In this document: positions 5,581 through 6,045 of the stretch, one piece after another | Position numbering within the stretch: the first letter of the stretch is position 1 | How the letters are laid out: each line of letters starts with the position of its first letter | Source: Bradyrhizobium sp. | Lineage (GTDB): Bacteria > Pseudomonadota > Alphaproteobacteria > Rhizobiales > Xanthobacteraceae | Reading direction: 5' to 3' | NCBI GenBank assembly: GCA_028290305.1 | Contig: JAQGKC010000400.1 | Coordinates: forward strand, 1-6,045 | DNA length: 6,045 nt | Program-made: the position numbers and the translations under genes | Notes under the pieces: generated by a model | The model's input: the letters and a program-made list of their open reading frames with translations, nothing else | Told to the model about the DNA's origin: nothing | Databases searched by the model: none

Positions 5581-5755
5581 TGCAGTCACGGTAAAGTTTG
5601 GTTAAGGCCGGCGACTACACCGACTCTGGGTCGGATCTCGAAACCATCAGGCGGCTGCTGCGCTTCTCCGTGCGGGCGCCGTTCGAGGTCAAACCTGTGT
5701 GTACCGAAAACCTTATCTGAGTTGATGACGCGATGGAATTGCCTAAGCTGGCGGA

Positions 5756-5818
5756 ATGATCGGGCTGCTCTGTTTCGTTCTGGCCGTCCTGGCCTCGCCA
5801 TTCAAGTCGAAGTTGCGG
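5756..5818 (+). mobile_element. 5' scar of an integrase-type insertion-sequence transposase
   Basis: ATG 5756 opens MIGLLCFVLAVLASPFKSKL and then R. I recall this as the start of integrase-core transposases frequent in Bradyrhizobium, where it is followed by LEAEN..LRHQL. Here that continuation is missing: after codon 21 the sequence switches to transporter coding in another frame. GGCGGA just before the ATG may be its ribosome binding site. The 150-180 bases upstream (from about 5580) may be the element's left flank, since they are open in the plus frame and match nothing else, but I cannot see a terminal inverted repeat. The identification rests on 21 residues and memory, so moderate confidence. 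Confidence 0.55.
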
Positions 5819-6045
5819 TGTTCATCGGCGGGCTCGGCATTTCCAGTTTCTTCGCGTTCCTGTCGACATCGTCCTTCGTCTATATCGGCCACTATGGCCT
5901 GACGCCGACGCAATACAGCATGGCATTCTCGATCAATGCCATCGGCTTCATCGGTGCCTCGCAATTCGCGGGCTTCCTAGGCGGCCGCTTCGGCATGGGC
6001 CGGATGGTGATGGCGGCCGTGTCGGCCTATGCGTCGTTCGCTGTG
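5819..6045 (+). pseudogene. Bcr/CflA-like MFS drug transporter, N-terminal half missing
   Basis: Residues coded from 5818 read VFIGGLGISSFFAFLSTSSF, then VYIGHYGLTPTQYSMAFSIN and AIGFIGASQFAGFLGGRFGM, with GRMVM after. This matches the start of the second six-helix half of Bcr/CflA-type multidrug exporters (TM7, the YGLxPxQ/xxxF loop, TM8, and the repeated motif A, GxLxxRxGxxR). A normal protein of about 400 residues would have roughly 210 residues ahead of this point; here the sequence changes to the insertion-sequence scar instead. The same frame stays open upstream to 5545, and an ATG at 5725 would add 31 unrelated residues, so a chimeric half-transporter could be translated. It continues past the window. 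A half transporter is unlikely to export drugs. Confidence 0.7.

Overview
The window reads as high-GC alphaproteobacterial DNA, most likely Rhizobiales and probably Bradyrhizobium or a close relative. The reasons are the codon bias of the intact genes, several Rhizobiales-type families (a DUF6894 protein, a DUF892 ferritin-like protein, a short Myb/SANT-like protein, an integrase-type transposase start that I recall from Bradyrhizobium), and promoters of the alphaproteobacterial general stress sigma factor EcfG (GGAAC-N17-GTT). The genus is inference from memory, not from a search.

Layout. 1-966, minus strand: a two-gene operon of a 53-aa protein followed by a sugar-kinase-like ROK protein that runs off the left edge. 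The ROK motifs appear in circularly permuted order. 967-1056 is a divergent intergenic region with a perfect EcfG promoter facing right. 1057-1495 is a frameshifted DUF892 (YciE/YciF-type) ferritin-like gene. About 1640-1930 is a decayed piece of a GH13 alpha-glucosidase spread over several frames. 1946-2233, minus strand, is a small Myb/SANT-like protein. 2234-3142 holds no gene I can defend. 3143-3599 is a Nudix-fold protein with its own EcfG-like promoter, a strong ribosome binding site and a GTG start; its Nudix box is altered. 3775-4049 is a third EcfG promoter only 8 bases from the start codon of a DUF6894 gene that carries one frameshift. 4212-5261 is an intact YihY/BrkB membrane protein. 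5262 to about 5580 is empty as far as I can see. 5756-5818 is the first 21 codons of an insertion-sequence transposase, cut off and joined to the second half of a Bcr/CflA-like MFS transporter that runs off the right edge.

How it fits together. The region looks like a general-stress island in decay. Three genes (DUF892, Nudix, DUF6894) each have an EcfG-type promoter with identical spacing, yet two of the three reading frames are broken. An enzyme gene and a transporter survive only as fragments, one of them beside an insertion-sequence scar. The genes that look functional are the ROK operon, the Myb-like gene, the Nudix gene and YihY. Because several lesions are one- or two-base indels, sequencing error is an alternative for those, but not for the transporter/IS junction.
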